6,998 nucleotides of DNA from Verrucomicrobiota bacterium. Its GTDB lineage: Bacteria > Verrucomicrobiota > Verrucomicrobiia > Chthoniobacterales > UBA10450. Below the pieces are notes generated by a model, which made no database searches, was not told where the DNA came from, and worked only from the letters and a program-made list of their open reading frames with translations. The first letter of the stretch is position 1, and each line of letters begins with the position of its first letter. Below, one piece after another: positions 1 through 6,573 of this stretch. Both the position numbers and the translations under genes were made by a program. The stretch covers positions 1-6,998 of the forward strand of contig QHNB01000120.1 of assembly GCA_003217965.1 (NCBI GenBank). Reading direction: 5' to 3'.

Positions 1-1345
1 GCTGGTAACCATCCTGTCCTTGTGCGAGCAATCCGTCGCTGGGATCTACATGAATGTTGAAACGTGTGCCGTGCAGATGATGCTCGGCGATATCGATTAG
101 AACCGGCAAGAGGAACCGAAGCGTTGTTCGATCGTCTGTATAATGGAGGTAGCGATTGAGCGCGTGGAAATACCAGAGGGTGGCGTCGGCGGTGTGATAA
201 CGGCCTTCCTTTTCCCCTTCGGGAAACATGTTCGGAATGAGTCCGTCGCGGACATAGCGTGCAAATGTGCGTAAGATGTAGCCCGCTTCCAGGCAGCGAC
301 CGGTCACAAGAGCAAGACCTTCGAGGGAAATCATCGTGTCCCGTCCCCAGTCGGTGAACCAATGATAACCGGCGATTACGGTGCGGACTTCATCGCCCGC
401 GGCATGCGCGCGGGCTGCTTCTTCAGCCCGCCCGGCCGGCGTGATGATGAACTGGTCGCCGGCAAAAACCAACTGAGCAGGAAAGGCCTGGCGTGCTTCT
501 GGAATAGCTTCGTCCAATAATCGGGCCCGGCGTTCTTCCTCTGCACTCATGCCAGCCTCTGGTTCGAGGACGTTGATGATATCCCAGCTTTCAGTCGAAG
601 CGACGAGTCCGACCAGAATGCGGTCGCGCATATCGACTTGGAAAAATCCCGGACTCCAAAGAGCTCCTTCGTAAGCGTAGCCGCGACTTTGCTCCGAACG
701 GTAGATGACCTCGTCCATCTCCTGTGGAGAAATAGTGAATTCTAATTTCTCGGCCAGTTTCATTCGCAATGGAGGTAATCCGCTATCTGCCGCATTAATT
801 TCATACCCATACTCCATCGCTGTTAGTCGATAGGGAGCAGGCAAGCCTTCGTTTACGGTGGATTCGTGATTGCGAAATTGAAAAGCGGGCCGCAATCGGA
901 GGCGGGGGCGTGTTTGGCCTTCGATGATGCGATAAATGAGATGGACAGTGTTCTGCAGATGCAGCAACAGCACCCGTTTTTCCAGCACAAGATCACGGAC
1001 GTGGTAGGTCCAGACCGGCAATCCGTCTTCCAATCGAAATTCGCGCAGATATTCCGCCGATCGCAAATCCAGCTGACCGCCAGCGCGCTCCTCGCTGCCG
1101 AGAGAAACAATATCGTCGTCACTGAAACACAAGAACTCCGAGACATGGCTCCACATAACCATTCGGCCATGCGGCGCCGGCAAAGCCGCAATCAGCAACC
1201 CGTGATACCGGCGAGTAATCGCGCCGGATACCGTTCCGGAGGCATAACCGCCAAGACCATTGGTCACCAGCCATTCACGCGACAGTAAGACTTCGCGCGA
1301 CTGGCTCGCCTTGTCCCAAGGCATGGTCCGTTTTGTAAACGCCAT
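1..1345 (-). CDS. Glycogen debranching enzyme (amylo-alpha-1,6-glucosidase, archaeal/bacterial type), 3' end outside window
   Basis: I translated this by hand from the ATG at 1345-1343; 448 codons are open to the left edge, so the C-terminal third is missing (the family is usually about 650-720 residues). Residues about 20-235 match the GDE N-terminal domain: the stretch from W25 to A54 contains TNGLGGYASGT, TRRYHGLLIAA. The start of the (alpha/alpha)6 catalytic domain follows from about residue 290, with GYHWFTDWGRDTMISLEGL (326-344), PNMFPEG (371-377) and DATLWYFHALNRYL (387-400). In this family (GH133-like) the enzyme removes alpha-1,6 branches from glycogen in the cytoplasm; the WGRD aspartate (D336) is a likely active-site residue by analogy with eukaryotic debranching enzymes. 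The gene lies 30 nt downstream of treZ on the same strand, so co-transcription is likely. The Shine-Dalgarno site is poor (an AGG about 12 nt upstream). M8 is an alternative start with no better site. Family assignment is firm; exact substrate is inferred. Confidence 0.93.
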   Translation of the reverse strand, partial: MAFTKRTMPWDKASQSREVLLSREWLVTNGLGGYASGTVSGAITRRYHGLLIAALPAPHGRMVMWSHVSEFLCFSDDDIVSLGSEERAGGQLDLRSAEYLREFRLEDGLPVWTYHVRDLVLEKRVLLLHLQNTVHLIYRIIEGQTRPRLRLRPAFQFRNHESTVNEGLPAPYRLTAMEYGYEINAADSGLPPLRMKLAEKLEFTISPQEMDEVIYRSEQSRGYAYEGALWSPGFFQVDMRDRILVGLVASTESWDIINVLEPEAGMSAEEERRARLLDEAIPEARQAFPAQLVFAGDQFIITPAGRAEEAARAHAAGDEVRTVIAGYHWFTDWGRDTMISLEGLALVTGRCLEAGYILRTFARYVRDGLIPNMFPEGEKEGRYHTADATLWYFHALNRYLHYTDDRTTLRFLLPVLIDIAEHHLHGTRFNIHVDPSDGLLAQGQDGYQ

Positions 1346-1361
1346 CGTGCTTCGAAACCTA

Positions 1362-1388
1362 AAAAAGGCGAAAGCTCAACGCCTTTTT
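1362..1388 (-). terminator. Possible terminator or attenuating hairpin across the treZ stop codon
   Basis: On the minus strand AAAAAGGCG (1388-1380) and CGCCTTTTT (1370-1362) form a perfect 9-bp inverted repeat around a 9-nt loop that contains the treZ TGA stop (1378-1376). A six-T run (1366-1361) follows the GC part. That is the layout of an intrinsic terminator, but the GC core is only 4 bp, so termination would be weak. It sits inside the gap between treZ and the debranching-enzyme gene, so it could trim transcripts or lower expression of the second gene. Seen directly; the function is inferred. Confidence 0.35.
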
Positions 1389-3283
1389 GGTTTTCGTCGT
1401 GGCCTTGTCCGTGCCCGCGGGCGCAAAAGCAATGCCGTTTGGCCGGGGGCAAGCCATTCGACTTCCGGATCGATCTCCACTTCGCCGGGGCCATCGTAGC
1501 GGACAGAATCGCTCGTCCAGAGCAGTTCCCATTCGCAATCTGAAGGGGGGGCGAGCAGCGGTTCCGAAGCAGGGCTAATAATTAAACGAAGACCGAAGTT
1601 TAGCATCAACAGACGATCGTCATGATTGTTCCCGAAAAATCGCAGGACGAAACAATCAGACCCGAGGACCGCGCCGTCGACTTTACCGGGAATTTGCTGG
1701 CGCAATCGCGAATCCTCGCGCCGCAATCGCATCAAATCGCGGTGCAAATCAACTGACCAGCCGTTGCGCGTGCGCTCACTCCAATCGAGCTTGCTGTGTT
1801 CAAATGTTGCTGCGTGGTGCGGAACCGGCAAAATTGCCTGCGTTTCGGCAGAAGCAGCCGATGGAAATTGTGCCAGAAATTTGAACCGGCCTTTCCGCAC
1901 TGCTTCTTTGAGTTTTTCGTCGCCTACGTCTGCGAAATAGCAAAAAGGGGAAGTCGCTCCGAACTCCTGGCCTTGAAAAAGTAGCGGCGTCCACGGGCCA
2001 AGGAGAAGCAGCGCCGTCATAACGCGGTACATTCCGGGCGATGTTTGCGTGCGCAGTCGATCGCCCAGCGCAAAATTGGAGATCTGATCGTGGTTTTCCA
2101 GGAATGCGATAAAAGCCTGCGGCGGGAGGTCCAATCCCGGATAACCGCGCGGAGCGTCTTGCCATGAATAAGGCTGCCCCTGGAAAAGATAACCATATTT
2201 GGCAGCCGAGACGAATTCCTGCGGGCTTCCGCGATAATCGCTGAGATAAGCTTCGTTCCGACCGGTCATAGCCACCACGGCGCTGTGATGCCAGTCATCA
2301 TTCCATAAACCATCGAGATCGTCGCCGCCTTCAGCCCTGGGTCGTGCCATTTTTGTTTCTTGCGATTCATTCTCCGCGACTAAAACGATCGAGCGTTTGC
2401 CTGCTGCTTTGCGCGCCGCGCGGCCGACCGCGCCGATGATATATTCATCGGAGTTGTCGTAGACACTCTGCGTCGCATCAAACCGGAATCCGTCGAAGTG
2501 GAATTCTTCGAGCCAATAGCGCCCGTTGGTGATGTAAAATTCGCGTACCGGCGCGGAATTTCTGTCGTCGAAGTTAATGGGGTCACCCCATTCCTTGGGC
2601 AGATCGTGCCGCACATAATCATCCGAGTAAATCCCGAGAAAGTTCCCGTCCGGCCCGAAGTGATTATAAACGACATCTAGAATGACCCCGAGACCGACCG
2701 CGTGTGCGCGATCGATAAATGCACGTAGATCATCCGGGTTTCCGTAAAGCCGTGTCGGCGCAAATAGATCGACGCCGTCGTAGCCCCAACCGAATCGGCC
2801 AGCGAAGTCCGCAATGGGCATCATTTCCAGCAACGTGATGCCTGTGTCTTTCAGCTCTTCGAGTTTTTTGGCCGCCGCCGCCCACGTTCCTTCCGGCGTG
2901 AAAGTGCCGACGTGAAATTCGTACATGACTTGGCCCGGTAGTTTGAGGCCGCGCCAATCCGCATCGCTCCATTTAAAGGCGAAGGGGTCGACCACGCACG
3001 AGCTGCCATGCGGTCCATCCGGTTGAAAGCGCGAGGCCGGATCAGGAAAGCTTTCGCCGCCATTAACTCTAAATCTGTAACGCGCACCCGCACCGCATTC
3101 GACCGTTCCGGCGAAGTAGCCGCCTTCCTCGCGCAAGAGCGAATGAAAACTTTGGCCCTCCTTCTTTTCTAAAGAGACCTCGATTTTATCGGCCTTTGGC
3201 GCCCAAACCCGAAAATGTGTTTTGTCTTCAGCGATGATCTCCGCTCCGATGGGATAACGCCTTTTTATTGTTCGTTCGCTCAC
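1376..3283 (-). CDS. treZ: Malto-oligosyltrehalose trehalohydrolase
   Basis: Complete, 635 residues, a normal length for TreZ. It hydrolyses the alpha-1,4 bond next to the trehalosyl end of malto-oligosyltrehalose, releasing trehalose in the cytoplasm, and works after TreY. Domains: an N-terminal CBM48/E-set domain (about 8-100, beginning RRYPIGAEI and HFRVWAPKA), a GH13 (beta/alpha)8 barrel (about 110-460) and a C-terminal beta domain (about 540-625). GH13 motifs are all present: DVVYNHFGPDG (203-213), DGFRFDA with nucleophile D269, LVAENE with acid/base E304, and FLENHDQISN with D399. MYEFHVGTFTPEGTW (120-134) is typical of trehalohydrolases rather than GlgB branching enzymes. The start is a GTG (3283-3281), chosen because family homology begins at residue 9; only a weak GGCGA lies upstream. 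The C-terminus is a very basic tail (RPRARTRPRRKPKRR). The gene leads into the debranching-enzyme gene 30 nt downstream. Confidence 0.96.
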   Translation of the reverse strand: MSERTIKRRYPIGAEIIAEDKTHFRVWAPKADKIEVSLEKKEGQSFHSLLREEGGYFAGTVECGAGARYRFRVNGGESFPDPASRFQPDGPHGSSCVVDPFAFKWSDADWRGLKLPGQVMYEFHVGTFTPEGTWAAAAKKLEELKDTGITLLEMMPIADFAGRFGWGYDGVDLFAPTRLYGNPDDLRAFIDRAHAVGLGVILDVVYNHFGPDGNFLGIYSDDYVRHDLPKEWGDPINFDDRNSAPVREFYITNGRYWLEEFHFDGFRFDATQSVYDNSDEYIIGAVGRAARKAAGKRSIVLVAENESQETKMARPRAEGGDDLDGLWNDDWHHSAVVAMTGRNEAYLSDYRGSPQEFVSAAKYGYLFQGQPYSWQDAPRGYPGLDLPPQAFIAFLENHDQISNFALGDRLRTQTSPGMYRVMTALLLLGPWTPLLFQGQEFGATSPFCYFADVGDEKLKEAVRKGRFKFLAQFPSAASAETQAILPVPHHAATFEHSKLDWSERTRNGWSVDLHRDLMRLRREDSRLRQQIPGKVDGAVLGSDCFVLRFFGNNHDDRLLMLNFGLRLIISPASEPLLAPPSDCEWELLWTSDSVRYDGPGEVEIDPEVEWLAPGQTALLLRPRARTRPRRKPKRR

Positions 3284-3758
3284 GCCAATTGTTCGCCGAA
3301 TATCAGCGGTCCGGTTGTGTTCCGTTTCGGGTGGTCTTTAGCGGAGGACCAGTACGGCCAATTCTTAGCCTGCTTCCAATCCTGTGATCCATCTCTCGCT
3401 TCCGCAATCGCGAAGGTGTCGAACCGCGACAACAAACAATTGCAACCCTGCTTTTCGGTGAGCCGAGCAAGATCATTGTCGGTCCTGATGCTTTGCGGCC
3501 ATGGAGTTTGAAGGGGTAGTCGCACCCTGTAGAAAATAGCCAGAGATTCTTCGAATTGCGCTCGGAATGACACGAAGGACGCCGGTCAGCTTTTGTCATG
3601 TCGTGCGAAGCCGAGACATCTCTGATTCTTGGCCTACCACACCTGGAGTAGTCGCGCCCCTCGGCACGTTTTAAGAACGTTTCCACGCTAGTCTAATCAA
3701 TGGTGATTGGCGCGTCGATCCAAGGCACTGCTTCATATTCTCGAGAGCTGAAGTAGTA
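3284..3758. other. 475-bp intergenic stretch between treZ and the MATE gene
   Basis: No convincing gene. Both short minus-strand reading frames here (97 and 127 codons) run through the composite repeat at 3513-3659 and look like no protein family I know. The part next to treZ (3284-3512) must hold the treZ promoter if treZ starts the operon, but I could not pick a good -35/-10 pair. Downstream of the MATE stop there are only weak hairpins, for example ACGTT/AACGT at 3666-3680 and AATCA/TGATT at about 3694-3707, neither followed by a clear T run in the MATE direction. Confidence 0.6.
3513..3659. repeat. Composite palindromic repeat of the 'CHSERSEES' type
   Basis: The core is an imperfect inverted repeat: left arm 3542-3572 (starts AGAGATTCTTCG, ends CGGAATGACA) and right arm 3594-3623 (starts TGTCATG, ends GACATCTCT), with a 21-nt centre. 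The outer AGAGAT/ATCTCT and inner ATGACA/TGTCAT hexamers pair exactly; the rest is about two thirds complementary by eye. Both ends of the larger unit carry a direct repeat, GGGGTAGTCGCACCC at 3513-3527 and GGAGTAGTCGCGCCC at 3645-3659 (13 of 15 identical). The left arm read on the minus strand gives CHSERNSKN, close to the CHSERSEES peptides that are commonly mispredicted from dispersed intergenic repeats in soil bacteria (from memory). This is likely a mobile or REP-like dispersed element, not a gene. Confidence 0.65.
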
Positions 3759-5144
3759 TTAGCCGATTGAAGCGGCGCCCGCTGCCGTGGTCAAATCCGG
3801 CATTTCGCGAAACGCTAACTTTCGTCGAAACTCGCGCTGTAGCAGGATAAGATTGACGCAAGCCTGAAAGAAAATCGAAAGAACAGACAAATACCACACG
3901 TATCGGACTTGGAATCCCGGCCTGTGCGACAGCAGAGTTGCCGGCAAAGCAAAGAGGAGCAGACGCGTCATTGAGCTAATAAGCGGTGGCAGAGTGTTGC
4001 CAATTCCTTGGAAAACGCTGGAAGTAATGAAGACTAGTCCGACCGTTACGAAGTTGAACGAGATGATTTTGAGATAATCGCTCCCAAAAATAACCACAGC
4101 GGGATCGCGCGAAAACGCCCGAATCAGGCCGCTTGCGGCAAACTGCGCAATCAACGTTAGTAAAAGCATTAAGACCGAGGCGATTCCAGCCGCGGAATAG
4201 AAGGAATCCCGAACGCGATCGGCTCGCCGGCCACCGCAGTTTTGCCCGACGACCGGCGCGACGGCGATGCTGAGAGCCATCACCGGAAGAAACATGGCCT
4301 GCATTACCCGCGCCCCCACACCAAACCCCGCCTGCGCTTCAGCGCCAAAATCGCGAATGATCGCGTAAACGATGACGATGTAAAAAGACATCAGAGCAAA
4401 CTCGGCGCCAGCCGGTATTCCGACTCGAAGCATTGACCACCAAATTCTGAATCGGGGACGAAACAACGGAATCCGAAATCGCAGGTAGTGATAATTCCGT
4501 TCGTAGTAGATAATCATCAAAATATTCGCAACCAAGATTGAAACGAAAGTGGCGAGTGCCGCTCCAGTAACTCCGAGTCGCGGCAGCGGTCCTATGCCAA
4601 ACATCAGGAATGGCGCAAGCACGATGTTCAACACCACGCTAAGCATCTGAATACCCACAGCCGGTTTAATAATTCCGGTTGCGCGCAAGGCCGACCCGAG
4701 GGCGACGAGGGGAAACTGCAGTATTAGCGCGGGAATGAACCAAAGCAGATAACTTTTTGCTAAAACCGCGGTCTTCCTATCGGCGCTAAGCATCTGGCTA
4801 TACCAATCGCTGAAAGCGAAGGCGCAAATGCCAAATGCCAGCGCTACGAGCAGCGAGAGAAAGAGCGATTGGTTAAAAGCTAATTCAGCCCGCGGTTGGT
4901 CTTTCCGTCCAGCCGCTTGCGAGACAAGCGTGGTTGTGCCCACGCCCAGGGTTTGGGTCAACGCGATCACGATGAGCATGAGATTGCCGGAGAGCCCGAC
5001 CGCTGCGATCGCCTCCTTGCCAAGCCAACCGACCCAGTAAAGGTCGGCCAATAAATAAAGGGTTTGTATGAACATGCTCGCGGCCAGAAATGCGGCCATA
5101 TGGAGGAGGTGCCTCGTCACGGAACCTTCAGTCATGTCTTTCAT
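3759..5144 (-). CDS. MATE-family multidrug/cation efflux transporter
   Basis: Complete, 461 residues, within the usual 440-480 range. MATE proteins export cationic drugs or metabolites across the inner membrane using a sodium or proton gradient. Hydrophobic segments are compatible with 12 helices in two MatE halves (about 15-215 and 238-437), separated by a basic cytoplasmic linker (about 214-238). Family signs: MTEGSVTRHLL at the start, TLYLLADLYWVGWLG in helix 1 with D34 at the position of the ion-coupling aspartate of NorM, SALRATG (151-157), GFGVGARV (273-280) and FQGIGNTLPP (378-387). The start used is the ATG at 5144-5142; M4 (5135-5133) is equally plausible, since homology begins there and neither has a clear ribosome binding site. 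It lies 102 nt downstream of the isochorismatase-like gene on the same strand, so shared transcription is possible but uncertain. The substrate cannot be told from sequence. Confidence 0.93.
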   Translation of the reverse strand: MKDMTEGSVTRHLLHMAAFLAASMFIQTLYLLADLYWVGWLGKEAIAAVGLSGNLMLIVIALTQTLGVGTTTLVSQAAGRKDQPRAELAFNQSLFLSLLVALAFGICAFAFSDWYSQMLSADRKTAVLAKSYLLWFIPALILQFPLVALGSALRATGIIKPAVGIQMLSVVLNIVLAPFLMFGIGPLPRLGVTGAALATFVSILVANILMIIYYERNYHYLRFRIPLFRPRFRIWWSMLRVGIPAGAEFALMSFYIVIVYAIIRDFGAEAQAGFGVGARVMQAMFLPVMALSIAVAPVVGQNCGGRRADRVRDSFYSAAGIASVLMLLLTLIAQFAASGLIRAFSRDPAVVIFGSDYLKIISFNFVTVGLVFITSSVFQGIGNTLPPLISSMTRLLLFALPATLLSHRPGFQVRYVWYLSVLSIFFQACVNLILLQREFRRKLAFREMPDLTTAAGAASIG

Positions 5145-5201
5145 GATTCGGTGTTCAAGTTTAACGACCTCTCGAGGAGCAAATCCTGGTCTTGTGCCAA
5201 A

Positions 5202-5220
5202 CGAAGCGAACCTTAGCGAA
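5202..5220. repeat. Short repeated motif upstream of the MATE gene
   Basis: CGAAGCGAACCTTAGCGAA, in which the 9-mer AGCGAACCT begins a tandem pair that continues to 5224 (AGCGAACCTT then AGCGAACCTC). A near copy lies at 5915-5931, about 713 bp away in the same orientation, upstream of the isochorismatase-like gene. Here it is about 58 nt upstream of the MATE start codon. It could be an operator, a promoter part or a duplication remnant; the sequence alone does not decide. Confidence 0.35.
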
Positions 5221-5246
5221 CCTCGCTGATCGTGATCCGGTGCTTC

Positions 5247-5897
5247 TCAAGTCTTACGATTGCTCTGCAAGATCCCGCATATCGTTTCCGTGTCGGTCAT
5301 GATCGCGTCACCGCTAAACCTTAAACTCTCGATGGAGCGCTTGGCGGCTTGTTCGTGGCCCGCGCCGCAGGCATCGAGAACGATTACCGGAAAATAGCCC
5401 AGGTCGGCTCCGTGACGCACGGTTGGCTCGATGCCCACTTCGGTTGCGACACCAACAATGATAAAGGCGTTGATTCCACAGTCTCGCAAAGCCAAATCGA
5501 GCCATGTTCCTTCAAAGGCCGACATCGTCAGCTTATCAAAAACGCCTTCGTTGCTGCCAGGAGATACCTCGGGCGTGATCTGAAACCCGGGATTGTCCCG
5601 GAGAAACCAGGGCTTCACCTGTTCCGGCGAGTTCACGCGTTGCCAAGTCATCGCGATGCGGAACTGGAACACCCCCATCAGTTCTGTTGGCAGCGAAAGA
5701 TGGCGCGAAAAGAACACGCGCACCCCGGCGTCACGGGCAACGGTCAGAACTTTCAGGACCTGTCGCGTCACTCGATCAGCATTCTTGATCTGACTCAAAA
5801 TGCCGATTTGCATGTCGTAAACCAACAGGGCTATCCGTTTTGGATCGCATACTTCCTTCAGCGACTCGGGAATGTTAAGTCCAAAAATGTTTTTCAT
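5247..5897 (-). CDS. Isochorismatase-fold (cysteine hydrolase superfamily) protein lacking the catalytic cysteine
   Basis: Complete, 216 residues, ATG at 5897-5895, typical length for the superfamily. The Rossmann-like isochorismatase fold is clear: IALLVYDMQIGIL (22-34) with the catalytic-triad aspartate D28, VFDKLTMSAFEGT (119-131) with the triad lysine K122, and IIVGVATEVGIEPTVRHGADLGY (146-168), the strand-loop that normally carries the nucleophile as in GVATNVCVE. Here that position is G155 (codon GGC). C140 and C177 (in LDACGAG) are the nearest cysteines, and neither is at the canonical place. From memory, a subgroup with this E-x-G-I-E-P-T-V-R-H signature exists, so this is likely a subfamily trait rather than a mutation. 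Classical members hydrolyse isochorismate, nicotinamide, ureidoacetate or N-carbamoyl compounds; I would not assign any of these. No good ribosome binding site is visible. The response regulator is divergent upstream. Confidence 0.88.
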   Translation of the reverse strand: MKNIFGLNIPESLKEVCDPKRIALLVYDMQIGILSQIKNADRVTRQVLKVLTVARDAGVRVFFSRHLSLPTELMGVFQFRIAMTWQRVNSPEQVKPWFLRDNPGFQITPEVSPGSNEGVFDKLTMSAFEGTWLDLALRDCGINAFIIVGVATEVGIEPTVRHGADLGYFPVIVLDACGAGHEQAAKRSIESLRFSGDAIMTDTETICGILQSNRKT

Positions 5898-5914
5898 GCT
5901 TGCATCAATCCGGA

Positions 5915-5931
5915 AGAAGCGAACCTAGCGA
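5915..5931. repeat. Second copy of the short repeated motif, upstream of the isochorismatase-like gene
   Basis: AGAAGCGAACCTAGCGA matches CGAAGCGAACCTTAGCGA at 5202-5219 apart from the first base and one missing T, in the same orientation. It lies 17 nt upstream of the start codon of the isochorismatase-like gene, so it would fall within or next to a promoter or leader. The pair brackets that gene. Confidence 0.35.
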
Positions 5932-6056
5932 CAAGATGGCAAAACGCAGTTTCTTTTGCAAAACAAGTCGGTAATTCTGCGGGCGGTTTCGAACTGCCGG
6001 CTCAGCCGCTCGCGGATGAAGCAGCGATCATAGCATTCCCTGGCATAGCCTAAGCT

Positions 6057-6061
6057 AGGGA
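6057..6061 (+). promoter_or_regulatory. Ribosome binding site of the response regulator gene
   Basis: AGGGA ends 9 nt before the ATG at 6071. It is the only convincing Shine-Dalgarno sequence among the complete genes of this window and fixes this start codon. Confidence 0.6.
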
Positions 6062-6070
6062 CAGTCGTCC

Positions 6071-6439
6071 ATGGCTCAAAGACCGGTCCGTGTCATTGTG
6101 GTCGAAGACCACGCCGATACTGCTGAATGTTTGCGAAAATTCCTCACCAGCATTGGCTACAAAGTCTACATTGCTCCCGATGTTGCCTCTGCTCGGGGTC
6201 TGGCTAAAGCCGTCGCATTTGATGTGCTTCTGAGCGACCTTCGCTTACCAGACGGCACTGGATGGGACTTGATGGAAGAGCTGAGTGCAAAGCAGCCTAT
6301 CCGAGCAATCGCGATCAGCGGCTACAACAGCGAAGACGATATTGCTCGGAGCAGGCAGGTGGGATTTCTCGATCATTTGGCTAAACCGCTGGTTTTTGAA
6401 GAGCTGACCGCGGCGATCAATCAAGCTGTCGCAAAATAA
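6071..6439 (+). CDS. Single-domain response regulator (CheY-like receiver, no output domain)
   Basis: Complete, 122 residues, consisting of one REC domain. All receiver residues are present: acidic pair E12 and D13 (VVEDHADTAE), phospho-acceptor D56 (VLLSDLRLPDGTG), the serine switch S83 (AIAISGY), and K105 followed by P106 (HLAKPL). The domain should be phosphorylated at D56 by a sensor kinase, and the protein is cytoplasmic. No DNA-binding or enzymatic output domain follows, and the stop is directly after the last helix. The VVEDHADTAE start and the LSDLRLPDGTGWDLM segment resemble the receiver domains fused to hybrid histidine kinases, so it may act in a phosphorelay or by protein-protein contact. 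No kinase gene is in the window. The start is supported by AGGGA 9 nt upstream. It is divergent from the isochorismatase-like gene and convergent with the exported-protein gene. Confidence 0.95.
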   Translation: MAQRPVRVIVVEDHADTAECLRKFLTSIGYKVYIAPDVASARGLAKAVAFDVLLSDLRLPDGTGWDLMEELSAKQPIRAIAISGYNSEDDIARSRQVGFLDHLAKPLVFEELTAAINQAVAK

Positions 6440-6573
6440 CGACAGGACGTGTCCATTTAGGTCCCGGTCGAGCGAACGATCGGCCGGCTCGAGCGTTTCC
6501 GCTCAAGTTCATCTCGTCGCGTCACCCTTCTCATCCCACCGGAAGAGGCAAGACCCTGCGCGACTAACAAGAC

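Noticed and set aside
866..1288. 140-codon open frame on the plus strand
   Set aside because: Antisense to the conserved N-terminal domain of the debranching enzyme, whose minus-strand frame has clear family motifs.
1378..3265. Identical 11-mer AACGCCTTTTT near both ends of treZ
   Set aside because: Both copies encode the same Lys-Arg-Arg codons (IKRRYP at the start, KPKRR at the end); chance and basic-residue coding explain it.
3303..3686. 127-codon open frame on the minus strand in the treZ-MATE gap
   Set aside because: Its sequence comes mostly from the composite repeat (the CHSERNSKN type of peptide), so it is a spurious ORF rather than a gene.
5349..6053. 234-codon open frame on the plus strand
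   Set aside because: It lies antisense to the well-supported isochorismatase-fold gene, shows no recognisable family or motif, and its composition is that of a reverse-frame shadow.
6041..6057. Sigma-54-like site (TGGCAT with GG-N10-GC) before the response regulator
   Set aside because: The -12 element is poor and a start from it would leave only a few bases before the ATG, cutting off the AGGGA ribosome binding site.
6491..6504. Hairpin GAGCG-TTTC-CGCTC after the response regulator gene
   Set aside because: The stem is only 5 bp and no T run follows, so I did not call a terminator; the rest of the 6440-6573 gap shows nothing clear.
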